A stretch of DNA of 64,000 bases from Hyphomicrobiales bacterium (GTDB lineage Bacteria > Pseudomonadota > Alphaproteobacteria > Rhizobiales > Beijerinckiaceae). The stretch lies in contig JAGXAN010000003.1 in the NCBI GenBank assembly GCA_019075865.1, positions 62,001 through 126,000 of the forward strand. The letters run 5' to 3'. Position 1 is the stretch's first letter. Each line of letters starts with the position of its first letter. Shown piece by piece: positions 1-8,099 of the stretch. A model generated the notes under the pieces. The model was given only the letters and a program-made list of their open reading frames with translations, did not search any database and was not told where the DNA came from. The position numbers were made by a program, and so were the translations under genes.

Positions 1-114
1 GATGTCGCTGGCATGGGCCAAAGCATCGCTCGCCTGCGGCGTGATCCATGCCTGCGGGCCGGGGCCAATGCCGACAATGGCGAGTGTGCCGCGTTTTGTG
101 GATTGCCCGCTCAT
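1..114 (-). CDS. cobJ: Precorrin-3B C17-methyltransferase, N-terminal fragment
   Basis: Only the first 38 codons are inside the window; the gene runs off the left edge. The start ATG (complement of 112-114) overlaps the cobI stop as ATGA. The readable N-terminus contains the SAM-dependent tetrapyrrole methylase opening, LAIVGIGPGPQAWITPQA, in which the GIGPG loop is the usual SAM/tetrapyrrole-binding motif. CobJ performs the ring contraction and C17 methylation step of aerobic cobalamin synthesis. The identification rests on this motif together with its position directly after cobI in a cob operon. CobL or another cob methylase is possible but less likely, because cobJ usually follows cobI. 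Confidence 0.8.
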   Translation of the reverse strand, partial: MSGQSTKRGTLAIVGIGPGPQAWITPQASDALAHASDI

Positions 115-851
115 GGCCGCCGTCCTTGCCCGGGAACCAGGATGATCGAGAAATACGGGGCGGTATCGTCCGCCTTGCTGGCAAGCGGCTGGACTTTTTC
201 ATCCCTCATGGTGCCGCGCTCGATATAAAGCGCCCGCGACAGCAGCCCAACTTCGTCCAGGGTCTCGCGGATCTTGCGAAAATTGCGACCGATTTTCATG
301 ATGACGGCGGCGTCCGTGGCCACGAGCGCGGCTTTCAATGCTTTTGCATCGAGCGTGCCGGGCAATACCGTCAAAACGTCATCGCCCCATGTCATGGGCG
401 CGCCACTGGCGCTCCAGCAGCCCGACATGCCGGTGATGCCGGGCACGATCCGGGTGGGGAAATCATCGCGCAGGCGAATGTAGAGATGCATGAACGAGCC
501 ATAGAACAGCGGATCGCCCTCGCAGGCCAGTGCTACATCCTGCCCCGAGGCCAGAATGGCGGCGAGTTGGTTTGCGGCCGCCTCGTAAAACGCCGCCAGT
601 TGCGCCTTGTATTCAGGGGCATTGAAATGGATTTCGGTGGTCAGCGGGTAATAGAGCGGAATTTCGCGATGATGGCGGCCGATATAGGGCGCGATAATGG
701 TGCGCGCATGGCCTTGACGCCCCGCCTTGGCAAAATAGGCGAGGTGGGCCGTGCGTGTAATCAGGCGATGGGCTTTCAGGGTGAGCAATTCGGGGTCACC
801 CGGGCCAAGTCCGATGCCGTAGAGCGTGCCGGGGGGCGGAGCTTGGGTCAT
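111..851 (-). CDS. cobI: Precorrin-2 C20-methyltransferase CobI
   Basis: CobI transfers a methyl group from SAM to C20 of precorrin-2 in aerobic cobalamin synthesis in the cytosol. The 246-residue product begins MTQAPPPGTLYGIGLGPGD; the GxGxGPGD loop at about residues 12-19 is the methylase nucleotide-binding motif. Later family blocks include ACEGDPLFYGSF and VPGITGMSG. The frame stays open further upstream, but the start at 851 is chosen because it forms an ATGA overlap with the cobH stop and sits just before the conserved motif. The cobJ start overlaps its stop in the same way, so cobH-cobI-cobJ are translationally coupled. Confidence 0.95.
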   Translation of the reverse strand: MTQAPPPGTLYGIGLGPGDPELLTLKAHRLITRTAHLAYFAKAGRQGHARTIIAPYIGRHHREIPLYYPLTTEIHFNAPEYKAQLAAFYEAAANQLAAILASGQDVALACEGDPLFYGSFMHLYIRLRDDFPTRIVPGITGMSGCWSASGAPMTWGDDVLTVLPGTLDAKALKAALVATDAAVIMKIGRNFRKIRETLDEVGLLSRALYIERGTMRDEKVQPLASKADDTAPYFSIILVPGQGRRP

Positions 852-1471
852 TCGGCGGCGCTCGCCAAGGCGTTGAGCGCGGCAGCGGCCATGGCGCTGC
901 CGCCTTTGCGACCCTGCACGACAATGGCTGGCACGCGGCCATCGGCAAGCAGCGCCTGTTTGGATTCGGCGGCACCGACAAAGCCGACCGGCATGCCAAT
1001 CACCAAGGCCGGCGGGGCAATGCCTTCGTCCAGTAATTCCATCAAGCGAAACAATGCGGTAGGTGCATTGCCGATGGCCACAACGCTGCCGGGCAAATGG
1101 GTGCGCCAAAGTTCCATGGCAGCGGCGCTGCGGGTGGTTTTGAGCGTCTGCGCCAAGGCGGGCACCTGCGCATCCTGCAAGGTGCAGATGACTTCATTTT
1201 GCGCGGGCAGGCGGGCGCGGGTGACGCCGTGCGCGACCATTTGTGCGTCGCAGAGTATTTTGGCACCTCTGGCCAAAGCTTCAATTCCGGCGCTGGCGGC
1301 ACCGTTGCTGAAGACAATATCGCGCGCCGTCTCGACCATGCCGCAGGCGTGAATGATGCGCACCGCCACCCGCTCCTCATCGGGCGTGAAGCGGGCCAAA
1401 TCAGCCTCGGCGCGGATGATGGCAAAGGAGCGCGCATAAATCGCCGCTCCATTCTTCTCATATTCAGACAA
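848..1471 (-). CDS. cobH: Precorrin-8X methylmutase CobH
   Basis: CobH moves a methyl group from C11 to C12, converting precorrin-8X to hydrogenobyrinic acid. The 207-residue product has the family block around VRIIHACGMVE, with His41 as the expected catalytic base, and a glycine-rich stretch (IGMPVGFVGAAESK) before the C-terminus. The most plausible start is a TTG at 1471, giving MSEYEKNG, inside the last codons of cobG (8-base overlap). No ATG lies nearer the conserved N-terminus. Length and order match aerobic cob operons of alphaproteobacteria. Confidence 0.95.
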   Translation of the reverse strand: MSEYEKNGAAIYARSFAIIRAEADLARFTPDEERVAVRIIHACGMVETARDIVFSNGAASAGIEALARGAKILCDAQMVAHGVTRARLPAQNEVICTLQDAQVPALAQTLKTTRSAAAMELWRTHLPGSVVAIGNAPTALFRLMELLDEGIAPPALVIGMPVGFVGAAESKQALLADGRVPAIVVQGRKGGSAMAAAALNALASAAE

Positions 1472-2768
1472 AGGGGGCGTCTCCGTTCAATTTGGATGCA
1501 ATGCCGTGGATGGCAGATTCGAGGCTCTTGAAGGACGCTTGCGGCGCATCGGTGGCGCGCCCGTTGAGGATCAGCCCATAACCGGACGCCTGCGCCACGA
1601 GGGTGAAGGGCGCGGCTTTGGGGTGGGCGCAACCCTTGGGGCAGCCAGATATATGCAACTGCATAGAATGTTCGGGCCAATGGGTTGACAGTGCATTGGC
1701 TATGGTCTCCGCATCGCGCGCCGTCGGTTGAAGCGCGCTGGTGCAGGCGGGGGCACCGACGCAGGCGGTGAGTTTCAGGCGCGGATCGCGGCGCTCAAAA
1801 ATAAAGCTTTCGCCGGACAAAGCGGCTTTCAATGCAATGGCATCTTCTTTGCGGGTCAACGGCACCACCAGCACGCGCCAGGGCGTCAGATACAGGGCCT
1901 TTGCCTGAATGGCGCTGGCGGCGGCGTGGAGCTGCAGCAGGCTTTGCGCGTGGATTCGGCCAAAGGGCAGGCCAAGCCCGAAGGCATCTGGCCGAAAGGC
2001 GCCAATCAGGTCAGCCGGGTCGTGGGGTTGGGGGCTTGGCAGCTGCGCGGCGTCCCAATCCTGCGGGTGGCTGGCGCGCCAGAGCGGGGCCATGTGGCCG
2101 CTCACCTCGCGCATACGGGCGGGGGCTTGGCCATCCGCGCGCCTGCTCGCCAAAAAGGCATCCAGCATCGAAAGTGCGGTTGGCACCAGATCATGCGCAG
2201 GGATAATGCAAACCGGCGCGGCCACGCCGTCAAAATAGCCTGCAAATTTGAGCGGTGCCTCGCCGGGTAGGGCAATGAAACGCAAATCCGCGTCAATATG
2301 GGCGAGGTTGAGCGGGCCGCCATCCTCGATGATGATGCTGAATTTGGGCGAAAGCGGGCGCTGGCGCGGCGCAAGATGCAGCTGTTGCTCCAGCGCATGT
2401 GCCAGGGGCGCGAGGGCCACAAGCTCTGGGGAAAGGCTGTTCAGGGGGCTGATCAGCACCCGGGTTTGGATTTCGCGCAGGGGCGCGCCATCGCCATTTT
2501 CAACCGCAGCGGCGATTAGGTCGTTGGCACGCAGGAACGGCACTATTTCGGCAAATGAAGCCTCGCTCAACCCGCGAATTTGCAAATTGCCGCGCTGGCT
2601 GAGGTCGATCTGGCCATTGCCGAAACGCTGGGCGGCCAGTGCAATGGCTTGGGCCTTGGGCAGGGCCAGCACGCCGCCCGCCAGATGCAGCCGCATCAGC
2701 AGGCCATCGCCGGAGCGCATGGGGACAAGGGTTGTGGGGCAAGCGCCGCGATGGCCAAAACCAGTCAT
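1464..2768 (-). CDS. cobG: Precorrin-3B synthase CobG
   Basis: CobG is the oxygen-dependent iron-sulfur monooxygenase that makes precorrin-3B, and it marks the aerobic cobalamin route. The 434-residue product resembles the sulfite/nitrite reductase hemoprotein family. It has an N-terminal ferredoxin-like half with the SQRGNLQIRG block, and a cluster-binding pattern C336-x5-C342 with C376-x3-C380 (GCPKGCAHP). The start at 2768 overlaps the cobN stop as ATGA and precedes the conserved region; an in-frame extension to 2924 lies inside cobN and is rejected. Confidence 0.93.
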   Translation of the reverse strand: MTGFGHRGACPTTLVPMRSGDGLLMRLHLAGGVLALPKAQAIALAAQRFGNGQIDLSQRGNLQIRGLSEASFAEIVPFLRANDLIAAAVENGDGAPLREIQTRVLISPLNSLSPELVALAPLAHALEQQLHLAPRQRPLSPKFSIIIEDGGPLNLAHIDADLRFIALPGEAPLKFAGYFDGVAAPVCIIPAHDLVPTALSMLDAFLASRRADGQAPARMREVSGHMAPLWRASHPQDWDAAQLPSPQPHDPADLIGAFRPDAFGLGLPFGRIHAQSLLQLHAAASAIQAKALYLTPWRVLVVPLTRKEDAIALKAALSGESFIFERRDPRLKLTACVGAPACTSALQPTARDAETIANALSTHWPEHSMQLHISGCPKGCAHPKAAPFTLVAQASGYGLILNGRATDAPQASFKSLESAIHGIASKLNGDAPFV

Positions 2769-5700
2769 GGTTGGCCCTCCATGGCGCTCAATATGGCAGC
2801 AATCGAATTGCGGCGGTCGCGCCAGAAGCCGCGTGCCAGAGCATGGCTGAAGCAGCGGGAAATGGCTTGGGCGGCCTGCGGGTTGGCCTTGAGCAGAAAT
2901 TCGCGGACATCGCTGGCTTCGCACAGGCTCGCAAACAGCCGCTCGAAGTGGCGCGAGGGCACCGCATGGGTCAAGGCCGCATAGGCAAACAGATTTTCCA
3001 CGCTATTGGCGATTTCGGCGGCCCCCCGGTGGCCGTGGCGCATTTGCCCGGCAAGCCAGCGCGGGTTGGTGGCGCGGGCCTGAAGGACGCGCGCCAATTC
3101 CTCGTTGATGGTGCGAATGGCGCTGCGGCCCTGGCTGGTGTCAGCGTGATAAATGGCGGGTGCGCGGCCAAGGCTGGCGGCGGCGGCGGCAAACCCGCCC
3201 TCTGATTGCGCGAAGGCGTCTGAATCGAGCACATCCTGCCCGGCCATGTCCTGCACATGGATAAAGGCGTCGGCGCTGGCAATGGCGCGTTCCAGCGGGG
3301 CGCGGGCGGGGATGCCATCAAGCTCGCGGCCATAGGCAAAAGCGTTTTCACGGATATAGCGATCGCCCAGCCCGTGCTGATCGGCCATGGGGCTTTCCGC
3401 CAGCGCCCGCACCAGACTGAGGCCATAACTTTGTGGCGCGGGGCCAAAGACAGCGGCTTCACCGATCCGGGTTTTCAACGGGTTGTCGGCAACGCTTTCA
3501 TCGAGCGCTGATACCGCTGCCACGGCCGCGTCAAAAAGCACGATCTGCGCGGCAAACATATCGCGAAACAACCCCGATATGCGCAAAGTCACGGCGACGC
3601 GGGCGTGCTCCAACCGGGCCAGTGGTAAAATCTCGAAGCCGTTGACGCGGGTGGAGGCACTATCCCACGTCGGGCGCACGCCAAGCAGGGCAAAGGCCTG
3701 CGCCAGATCATCGCCGCCGGTGCGCAGGCTGGCACTGCCCCATAAATCCAGAAATATGTGCTGCGGCCATTGGCCATGCTCTTGCGCATAGCGGGCGGTG
3801 AGCGCGCTGGCCGTGCGTTGGCCAATCTCCCAAGCCGTGCGGGTGGGAATGGCGCGCGGATCGCAAGCGTAAAGGTTGCGCCCGGTGGGCAGCACATCGC
3901 TGCGGCCCTGCTCAGGCGCGCCAGCCGGGCCGGGGGGCACGAAGCGGCCATCGAGGGCTTGCACCAGCCCGGCCATTTCGCTTTGGTAGGGAGCGGCACC
4001 AAATATGTGCAGCCCGTCGCCTATGCGCATTTCCTTGACCTCGCACAGCCAGGCATCGAGCTTTTGCAACTGGTCGCTGGGGTTGGCCTGCGCATCGGCG
4101 GCATCCATCAGGCCAGCGGCGCTGGCGCGGGCCAGAATGGCTTGCGCGAGCCAATCGGCGCGGCGGCGGTCGAGCGATTGCGCCTGCGCATATTCTTCCA
4201 GCATGGCCTCGATCTCAATGGCTTCGCCGTGATGGCCGGCAGGCATGAGCGGCGGGGTCATGTGGCCGAGCGTCAGCGCGCCAATGCGGCGCTTGGCCTG
4301 CGCAGCCTCGCCCGGATTATTGACGATGAACGGGTAAATTACCGGAACTGGCCCGATCAGGGCCTGCGGCGCGCAGGCGGGCGAAAGCGCCATGGCCTTG
4401 CCCGGCAGCCATTCCAGCGTGCCGTGGGTGCCGCAATGCAGCATGGCGTGCATCGCAAATTCAGCGCGCAGCCATAGGTAAAAGGCGACATAGGCGTGGC
4501 AGGGCGGGGTGGCGAGATCGTGGTAGAGGCCGTCTTGCGTGGCATCGCCGCGGCCCGGTTGCACCGCCAGCAGCAAATGCCCGGCCTTGACCATCGAGAA
4601 ATGAAAGGCACCGTTTTTGAATGCTGCATCGGTGTGGGGTTCACCCCAGCGGGTGGATATGGCCTGGCGCAGCGCTTGTGGCAGTTGCGCCAGCAGCGAT
4701 TCGTATTCGGCCAGGGAAATGGCGTGCCGGTGTTGGCCCGCTGCCAGTTCGGCCATCAGGCGGGCGGGTTCGGGCAGCGGGGTGATGGCATAACCCGCCT
4801 CACGCAGATGCTGGGCGATATCGACGGCGCTTTGCGGGGTGTCGAGGCCAACCGCATAAGCGGTGCGCCCGGCCTTGCCCGGATAATCGGAGAGGATGAG
4901 CGCAATTTTGCGCTGGGCGCGCGGGGTTTGGCGAAGGCGCACCAAGGCGGCCGCGCGGGCCACCACCTGCGCCACCAGGGCGGCGTCGGGCTGGTGAATG
5001 GTGCGGGTCAAGCCAAGGGCTGCGTCCAGCATGGTTTCGTCCTTGAACGAAATCGCCCCGGCATGGATGCGGCCATCGAGTTCGGGCAGCACGATATTCA
5101 TGGCAAGGTCATTGGCGTTGAGGCCGCGCGGGCTCGCCTGCCATTGCGCGGCGCTGGTGCCCGCCAGCACAACCTGCATCACGGGCGCGTCGCAGGCGTC
5201 CAGCACGAAGGCTGCGCCATGGGTGTCGCGCGCGGCAAAGGCGGTGGTGTTGAGGATGATTTCGGGCGGGTGGGCGGCGATTTCGCAGGCCAGAAGCCGG
5301 GTTGCCGCCCCATCCTTGAGGCTGGTGATGTAGCAGGCAGCCACGCTGAAGCCCCGTGCCGCGAGGCCCTGCGCCAGCGCCAGAACCGGGGCGGTATCAT
5401 CGGCCAGATAATGCGAACGGTAGAAGAGCAGCAGTGCGTGGGGCGCGGCGGCCTCGCCCCTGTGGCAGGCGGCGTGGAAGTGGCCAAAGGGCGGGGTGGT
5501 GACCGGTTCAGGGGCAGGCTGCGCACACAGGCGCGCCTGAAGCGCGGCCATATTCTCCGGGCCGCCCTCTTGGAAATATTGCCAATAGCGGCGAAGCGTC
5601 TGCGCATCGCGGGTAGAGGCGGCATCGAGGCGCGGATCGGCCTGATAGTCGCCGGGGATGAGGATGAGTTCAATGCCTTTGGCGCGGGCCAGCGCAGCGA

Positions 5701-5998
5701 TTTCCTCGACACCATAACGCCAGTAATCCAGCCCGCCGAGCAGGCGAATGAAAATCAAACGGGCATGGGACAGGGTTTTTTCGATGTAAAGATCAACCGA
5801 ATAGGGGTGCTGGAGGCGGGCGATATTGGCAATGCGCAGCCGCGCCGCCCGATGCGGCCCGCCCGCCCATGCGCTGGCAAAGGCGGCAATGTCGGCGTCC
5901 GAAAAAGACAGGAACACATAATCTGCCGGCCCATGACCGAGATCCACCGCTTGCGCGGTATCATCAAGGGTCACGAAATCACTGGCGAGCAGATGCAT
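2765..5998 (-). CDS. cobN: Cobaltochelatase large subunit CobN
   Basis: CobN is the large substrate-binding subunit of the ATP-dependent aerobic cobaltochelatase, which works with CobS and CobT (not in this window) to insert cobalt into hydrogenobyrinic acid a,c-diamide. The 1077-residue product shows the typical N-terminal half (YVFLSFSDADIAAF and RLLGGLDYWRYG) and the hallmark block MLHCGTHGTLEWLPGKAM in the middle. It is shorter than many CobN proteins, which are often around 1,250 residues, but begins and ends normally, so it is probably a compact version rather than a fragment. It lies 44 bases after cobW and overlaps cobG. Confidence 0.95.
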   Translation of the reverse strand: MHLLASDFVTLDDTAQAVDLGHGPADYVFLSFSDADIAAFASAWAGGPHRAARLRIANIARLQHPYSVDLYIEKTLSHARLIFIRLLGGLDYWRYGVEEIAALARAKGIELILIPGDYQADPRLDAASTRDAQTLRRYWQYFQEGGPENMAALQARLCAQPAPEPVTTPPFGHFHAACHRGEAAAPHALLLFYRSHYLADDTAPVLALAQGLAARGFSVAACYITSLKDGAATRLLACEIAAHPPEIILNTTAFAARDTHGAAFVLDACDAPVMQVVLAGTSAAQWQASPRGLNANDLAMNIVLPELDGRIHAGAISFKDETMLDAALGLTRTIHQPDAALVAQVVARAAALVRLRQTPRAQRKIALILSDYPGKAGRTAYAVGLDTPQSAVDIAQHLREAGYAITPLPEPARLMAELAAGQHRHAISLAEYESLLAQLPQALRQAISTRWGEPHTDAAFKNGAFHFSMVKAGHLLLAVQPGRGDATQDGLYHDLATPPCHAYVAFYLWLRAEFAMHAMLHCGTHGTLEWLPGKAMALSPACAPQALIGPVPVIYPFIVNNPGEAAQAKRRIGALTLGHMTPPLMPAGHHGEAIEIEAMLEEYAQAQSLDRRRADWLAQAILARASAAGLMDAADAQANPSDQLQKLDAWLCEVKEMRIGDGLHIFGAAPYQSEMAGLVQALDGRFVPPGPAGAPEQGRSDVLPTGRNLYACDPRAIPTRTAWEIGQRTASALTARYAQEHGQWPQHIFLDLWGSASLRTGGDDLAQAFALLGVRPTWDSASTRVNGFEILPLARLEHARVAVTLRISGLFRDMFAAQIVLFDAAVAAVSALDESVADNPLKTRIGEAAVFGPAPQSYGLSLVRALAESPMADQHGLGDRYIRENAFAYGRELDGIPARAPLERAIASADAFIHVQDMAGQDVLDSDAFAQSEGGFAAAAASLGRAPAIYHADTSQGRSAIRTINEELARVLQARATNPRWLAGQMRHGHRGAAEIANSVENLFAYAALTHAVPSRHFERLFASLCEASDVREFLLKANPQAAQAISRCFSHALARGFWRDRRNSIAAILSAMEGQP

Positions 5999-6042
5999 GT
6001 CGCGCTCCTATCGCCAGCTTGGGGTGGGCGTGGCAGCCATGG

Positions 6043-7113
6043 TCAGGCGCCCAAAGCGGCGGTAATGGCGGCTTGGTCGAGGCCCTTCTGGCCGATGATC
6101 ACCAGCCGCGAATGGCGCGCTTCGCCCGTGCCCCAGGGCCGGTCGAACTGCTGGCTGAAGCGGGTGCCAACGCCCTGCACCAGCAGGCGCATCGGCTTGC
6201 CAGCGACCTCAACAAAGCCCTTGATGCGCAAAATGTCATGGTCGGCGGCAAGGGCGCTGAGGCGGCCGAGCAGGGCATGGGCGTCCGGCGTGGGCGCAAT
6301 GTCGATGACGAAACTGTCAAAATCATCGTGGTCGTGGCCTTCTTCAGCGTCGTGGTGCGAGGGGCGGGCGGCCAGATCATCCTCGGCTTTGGCGCAGAGG
6401 CCGAGCAGCAAATCGGCATTGACCTGCGCGTGGCGGGTGGAAAGAATTTTCACGGCGCGCGGCACGGCGTCCAGAATTTCGCGGCGCACCCGCGCCAAAT
6501 CCGCCTCGTCCACCAGATCCGCCTTGTTGAGCACGATGAGATCGGCGCAGAGCAATTGGTCCTCATAGACTTCTTCGAGCGGGTTATCATGGTCAATGGC
6601 GTCATCATCGGCGCGCTGGGCGGCCATGCGGGCGGGATCATCGGCAAAGCGGCCAGCGGCAACGGCGGCGGCATCGACCACCGCGACCACGCCATCCACC
6701 GTCAGGCGGGCGCGAATGCCGGGCCAGTCAAAGGCCTTGACCAATGGCTTGGGCAGCGCGAGGCCGGAGGTTTCAATAATGATATGATCGGGCTGGGGCT
6801 GACGCGACAGCAATTGCTCGATGGCGGGGATGAAATCATCGGCAACGGTGCAGCAAATGCAGCCATTGGCGAGTTCCAGAATGTTTTCCGCCGGGCAGGT
6901 GGTTTGCTCGCATTGTTTGAGAAGGTCGCCATCGACACCGACATCGCCAAATTCGTTGATGACCAGCGCCAGGCGGCGACCGCCGGCATTTTGCAATATG
7001 TGGCGCAAAAGCGTGGTTTTGCCCGCGCCCAGAAAGCCGGTGAGAATGGTGACGGGAATTTTGGTGAGGCGCGGGCTTGGCGGCGAAAAGGGCGTGGTGA
7101 TGGGCGTGGTCAT
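6043..7113 (-). CDS. cobW: CobW-type GTP-dependent metal chaperone
   Basis: COG0523 G3E GTPase; CobW is thought to deliver cobalt to the cobaltochelatase. The 356-residue product has Walker A (GFLGAGKTT, residues 26-34), the metal-binding CxCC motif (GCICC, Cys86/88/89), the guanine motif NKAD (196-199), a His/Asp-rich linker (residues 253-264) and a C-terminal CobW domain ending near IIGQKGLDQAA. The start at 7113 overlaps the DUF1636 stop as ATGA. The reading frame is open another 81 codons upstream, but this runs through the DUF1636 gene in another frame. Its place just before cobN supports the cobalt role over zinc-type COG0523 members. Confidence 0.95.
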   Translation of the reverse strand: MTTPITTPFSPPSPRLTKIPVTILTGFLGAGKTTLLRHILQNAGGRRLALVINEFGDVGVDGDLLKQCEQTTCPAENILELANGCICCTVADDFIPAIEQLLSRQPQPDHIIIETSGLALPKPLVKAFDWPGIRARLTVDGVVAVVDAAAVAAGRFADDPARMAAQRADDDAIDHDNPLEEVYEDQLLCADLIVLNKADLVDEADLARVRREILDAVPRAVKILSTRHAQVNADLLLGLCAKAEDDLAARPSHHDAEEGHDHDDFDSFVIDIAPTPDAHALLGRLSALAADHDILRIKGFVEVAGKPMRLLVQGVGTRFSQQFDRPWGTGEARHSRLVIIGQKGLDQAAITAALGA

Positions 7114-7544
7114 GGGTTGGACTTCCTGTCTGGATGCAAAGGGGTGAGCGGCGGGATGCGGGCGATAACGCCTTTGCGCAGTGCCGGTGGGCGCGCCTTC
7201 CAGGCGACAATGCCATCGGGGCTCTGCGCATACAGCCGCGCGCCCTGCGCGGTGAGGCTGGCATTGTCGGCCTCGATCAGGCCGCCATAGACATAGGTCC
7301 ATTTGCCGGGCGCGGCATAGGTGATGGCGCAGGGGCGCTTGCAGACGCTCATGCACTCAAGGGGGATGATCTCGAAGGCGTCTGCGGGCAGGCTGGGGTC
7401 GCGGATTAGCGCCTCGTGCAATATGTAACCGGCGCGGGCCTCTTTGGGCTCGAGGTTCTGGCCTTCCGCCCGGCAGGTCACGCAGACATAAATGCGGGTT
7501 TTGGGCGCATCGGCGTCGGCGTTGGGGTCTGGAATTGCATGCAT
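7110..7544 (-). CDS. DUF1636 metal-binding protein, first gene of the cob operon
   Basis: A 144-residue DUF1636 protein. The exact role is unknown; the family occurs next to cobW in cobalamin loci. The sequence shows a cysteine set of thioredoxin-like ferredoxin style: C21-x2-C24, then C64-x3-C68-x3-C72 (CMSVCKRPC), which could hold an iron-sulfur cluster or a metal ion. The C-terminal part contains a GKWTYVYGGL block. It is the first gene after the cobalamin riboswitch and overlaps cobW, so it is expected to be repressed by cobalamin together with the rest of the operon. Function in cobalt handling is inferred from context only. Confidence 0.85.
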   Translation of the reverse strand: MHAIPDPNADADAPKTRIYVCVTCRAEGQNLEPKEARAGYILHEALIRDPSLPADAFEIIPLECMSVCKRPCAITYAAPGKWTYVYGGLIEADNASLTAQGARLYAQSPDGIVAWKARPPALRKGVIARIPPLTPLHPDRKSNP

Positions 7545-7671
7545 CTGTGGCGCCCTTGCTGCTTAAAAACCATGGGGGCGGACAGACCAGCGCGGGGGCC
7601 GGAACTCGTGACGTCCAAAAATGGACGGCGAATTGCTCCGGGGCACCCCGCCCGAGGCTTTCTGATATCTG

Positions 7672-7868
7672 GAAGGCAGGTCTCCTGACTTATGGATCCA
7701 AGCTTGCCGCCCCTTCCCGGTGCTGGCCTTGCGGCCGGGCTCCAGTGGTTATCGCGGTAAACTCCCCATTCACAGTTGCGGGGGCAGTTGTGGCATAGCG
7801 CAAGCGCACCACATTCCCTTTTCATCCCCTTAACGGGGAACCATCCAGAGCGAGTGGTAAACCGGTTC
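7672..7868 (-). promoter_or_regulatory. Cobalamin (adenosylcobalamin) riboswitch
   Basis: On the minus strand this stretch carries the conserved elements in order: the GCCACAACTGCCCCCGCAAC block that includes the B12-box region (around 7770-7795), a CCACTGGAG-type segment, a GGCCGCAAGGCC hairpin, then GTCAGGAGACCTGCC near 7675-7690. This is the usual layout of the class-I cobalamin riboswitch in proteobacteria. It lies about 130 bases ahead of DUF1636-cobW-cobN and should shut that operon down when cobalamin is plentiful. A 134-codon reading frame across it is a by-product of the conserved RNA sequence and not a gene. The ends are approximate. Confidence 0.92.
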
Positions 7869-7894
7869 GCGGGTCGCGTCAAATGGGGGGGGAA

Positions 7895-7911
7895 AGTGTC
7901 TCAGTTTGAAA
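7895..7911 (+). repeat. Left inverted repeat of the IS-like cassette
   Basis: The sequence AGTGTCTCAGTTTGAAA is matched in inverted form at 10454-10470, with one mismatch. Further outward, both sides also start with a G-rich run (GGGGGGAA here, GGGTAGGC at the other end), so the true terminus may lie a few bases outside 7895. The repeat includes the stop codon of the transposase remnant on the minus strand. Confidence 0.65.
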
Positions 7912-8055
7912 TTTGTGCCGGCGTTTTTTTATAAGGCCCGCGCTTCTTAGGTTGTTCCGCGGGGTCCATCATCGCCGAGAGATCGACCGCATGGACGATC
8001 CTCCGCAGAGCATGGCGAGGATTTGGGCGCGCTTGGCGACAGGAAGCTTGTTCAT
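7901..8055 (-). pseudogene. Internally deleted transposase remnant (N-terminal HTH joined to C-terminal tail)
   Basis: From ATG at 8055 the minus strand reads MNKLPVAKRAQILAMLCGGS, then SMRSISRR before a stop at 7969. This looks like the N-terminal helix-turn-helix start of IS1-type transposases. In another frame the following stretch (about 7987-7901) reads VDLSAMMDPAEQPKKRG followed by a basic tail PYKKTPAQISN and stop, which looks like the C-terminal end of the same kind of protein. The middle, including any catalytic core, is missing, with the junction near 7985-7995. It therefore cannot encode an active transposase. The family assignment is from motif memory, not from a search. Confidence 0.65.
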
Positions 8056-8099
8056 GAAAATCATGAAATAAATTTTCATGCTTAGTTTCAAGGATAGAT

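Noticed and set aside
4496-6568. A 690-codon plus-strand frame opposite cobN and cobW
   Set aside because: It is the shadow of two clearly conserved genes on the other strand; high GC content keeps opposite frames open.
7478-7882. A 134-codon minus-strand reading frame over the cobalamin riboswitch
   Set aside because: It coincides with the conserved riboswitch sequence and has no coding signature of its own.
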